From Pedobacter sp. (GTDB lineage Bacteria > Bacteroidota > Bacteroidia > Sphingobacteriales > Sphingobacteriaceae), in the NCBI GenBank assembly GCA_004295885.1, contig SEDG01000179.1:1-6736 (forward strand): a stretch of DNA of 6,736 nt. The letters run 5' to 3'. The position numbers were made by a program, and so were the translations under genes. Below, piece after piece: positions 5,849 through 6,736 of this stretch (its first letter is position 1; the number at the start of each line of letters is the position of its first letter). The notes under the pieces are model-generated. The model searched no databases, was not told the origin of the DNA, and was given only the letters and a program-made list of their open reading frames with translations.

Positions 5849-6586
5849 TTACCAAGGACTAACTTCAGTTTCGTCTTCGATATCATTGCTATAAAACTGA
5901 CCAGTTGGGGCGTCATCGTTTGTTAAGGTATGTTTAATAATAAAACTCGCGGCGCTTTCTACAGTTCCTGGTCCGCTGTGGTGATTAAAATCTGTTGCCG
6001 TATAACCTGGGTCGATGGCATTTACCTTAAATTTCAAATCCTTTAATTCAAAGGCTAATATGATGGTAAAGGCATTAAGTGCCGCTTTGGAAGTCATATA
6101 GCTTGTAGCCTTAAAATTATAGTATTTCCAGTTCGGGTCGCTATGTAAAGTTAAAGAAGCAAGGCCAGAGGTAATATTGCTTATTCTTGGACTATCGGAC
6201 TTTTTAAGCAATTCTAAAAAGGTCTGCGTTACACTAATTACGCCGAAAAAATTGGTATCAAACACTTCTTGTATGCCTTCAATGGTTGCATCTGGAATGG
6301 CTTGAGGAAAAGGTCCACTTACGCCTGCATTGTTAATTAAAATATCTAGCTTGCCTTGTTCACCTTCAATTATGTTTTTTGCCGCTAAAATAGTATCTGG
6401 CTTTGTAGAGTCAATCTCTATCGCTTTGATGTTTTGAAAGCCATTTGCACTTAATTCTTCTACAACTGCAATTCCTTTTTGCAGGTCGCGACTACCCAGA
6501 TAAACGAATAATCCTTTTTGTGATAGTTGTTTTGCTATTTCTAAACCAATGCTTCTGTTGGCTCCTGTGATTAATACTGATTTCAT
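5849..6586 (-). CDS. Short-chain dehydrogenase/reductase (SDR), NADP-type
   Basis: This 245-residue protein has a classical SDR Rossmann fold. The cofactor loop TGANRSIG is at residues 7-14; the usual central Gly of TGxxxGIG is Ser at 12. Arg33 in GSRD after the second strand suggests NADP(H) preference. NNAG is at 85-88. The catalytic tetrad is Asn112 (DTNFFG), Ser140 (NITSG), Tyr163 and Lys167 (SYMTSKAAL), so the enzyme should be active. IDPGYTATDFN (191-201) is typical of the carbonyl/menthone-reductase-like SDRs that reduce aldehydes or ketones; the substrate is not predictable. It is a cytosolic enzyme. The ATG at 6586 follows an A-rich leader with only a weak AAGTAAG ribosome site. The stop TAA is followed at once by TAG, a double stop. 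The Crp/Fnr-type gene upstream is in the same direction and ends 78 nt before it, so shared or linked regulation is possible. Confidence 0.94.
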   Translation of the reverse strand: MKSVLITGANRSIGLEIAKQLSQKGLFVYLGSRDLQKGIAVVEELSANGFQNIKAIEIDSTKPDTILAAKNIIEGEQGKLDILINNAGVSGPFPQAIPDATIEGIQEVFDTNFFGVISVTQTFLELLKKSDSPRISNITSGLASLTLHSDPNWKYYNFKATSYMTSKAALNAFTIILAFELKDLKFKVNAIDPGYTATDFNHHSGPGTVESAASFIIKHTLTNDDAPTGQFYSNDIEDETEVSPW

Positions 6587-6637
6587 CTTACTTGTTTTAA
6601 ATTATAAACAAAGGTGCTTCCTTTAAAAATGAAATCA

Positions 6638-6653
6638 TTTGCCATTTGGCAAA
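6638..6653. promoter_or_regulatory. Dyad of Crp/Fnr-box shape upstream of the SDR gene
   Basis: TTTGCCATTTGGCAAA has two perfect 7-bp arms (6638-6644 and 6647-6653) around two bases. Read as TTGCC-N4-GGCAA it has the 5-4-5 layout of Crp/Fnr-family operators. It lies between the Crp/Fnr gene stop and the SDR start, 52-67 bp upstream of the SDR ATG. If the near-match -7 box CACCTTTG (6609-6616, minus strand) is used, the dyad centre falls near -43. It could instead be the terminator stem of the regulator gene, but no run of U follows directly. Confidence 0.4.
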
Positions 6654-6664
6654 AAGCGATTTGT

Positions 6665-6736
6665 TTAAATGTTTTTCCTTATTCTACTTAGCGATGATTG
6701 TGTGAGACCCAAGTAAGAAGCAACGTAAGAAAGTGG
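6665..6736 (-). CDS. Crp/Fnr-family transcription regulator, C-terminal end only
   Basis: The last 23 codons of a minus-strand gene are visible before a TAA at 6665-6667. They read PLSYVASYLGLTQSSLSRIRKNI. This matches the recognition-helix end of the Crp/Fnr helix-turn-helix domain in Bacteroidota, where the pattern 'IASYLGIT..SLSRIRK' just before the C-terminus is highly characteristic. Such proteins carry an N-terminal cyclic-nucleotide-binding-like domain, which would lie outside the window; in Bacteroidota many have unknown effectors. The gene is upstream of and parallel to the SDR gene, with a 78-nt gap that contains a dyad. Confidence 0.85.
   Translation of the reverse strand, partial: PLSYVASYLGLTQSSLSRIRKNI

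Noticed and set aside
1..6736. Canonical parS site (TGTTTCACGTGAAACA type) expected near parAB
   Set aside because: Reading both strands for the CACGTG core, I found none; the site is probably outside the window.

Overview
The window looks like chromosomal DNA from a Bacteroidota species, most likely a Sphingobacteriaceae member (Pedobacter or a relative). The DNA is AT-rich, Shine-Dalgarno sequences are weak or absent, and several TAnnTTTG-like -7 promoter boxes typical of Bacteroidota are visible. A parA-parB-DUF5683 gene order is, from general knowledge, common in this group. The genus call is inference; no rRNA or other strong marker gene is present.

Layout. (1) 1-2030, minus strand: a chromosome-partition operon, parA (1227-2030), then parB (318-1217, 9 nt later), then the start of a DUF5683 protein (1-318) whose ATG overlaps the parB stop codon as TAATG. 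(2) 2031-2208: a divergent intergenic region with weak promoter candidates in both directions. (3) 2209-2730, plus strand: an NADPH-dependent FMN reductase-type flavoprotein, followed by a hairpin and short direct repeats. (4) 2799-3254, minus strand: a 151-residue protein without a signal peptide that resembles only the C-terminal half of cobalamin/BtuF-type binding proteins. It contains a perfect 16-bp palindrome. (5) 3300-4931, plus strand: a lipoprotein substrate-binding protein of the OppA/DppA type, divergent from gene 4. (6) 4932-5134: an intergenic region with an imperfect inverted-repeat element of the dispersed REP/MITE-like kind. (7) 5135-5732, minus strand: two overlapping small membrane-protein genes. 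(8) 5849-6586, minus strand: a short-chain dehydrogenase with a downstream terminator hairpin. (9) 6665-6736, minus strand: the last 23 codons of a Crp/Fnr-family regulator, with a dyad between it and the dehydrogenase.

How the genes relate. ParA ATPase and ParB CTPase/DNA-binding protein form the origin-segregation module, and DUF5683 appears to be translated from the same message. The other genes are single units or two-gene units with no clear shared pathway. The Crp/Fnr regulator and the dehydrogenase lie in tandem and may be linked in regulation.

No stretch longer than 300 bases lacks a gene; the longest gaps are 4932-5134 and 2031-2208. I saw no tRNA, rRNA, CRISPR, insertion sequence or prophage gene. 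The window reads as mostly ordinary housekeeping DNA. The items most worth checking are the one-lobed BtuF-like protein, the possible surface-export signal on the peptide-binding lipoprotein, the 16-bp palindrome, the dispersed repeat and the Crp/Fnr-type dyad.
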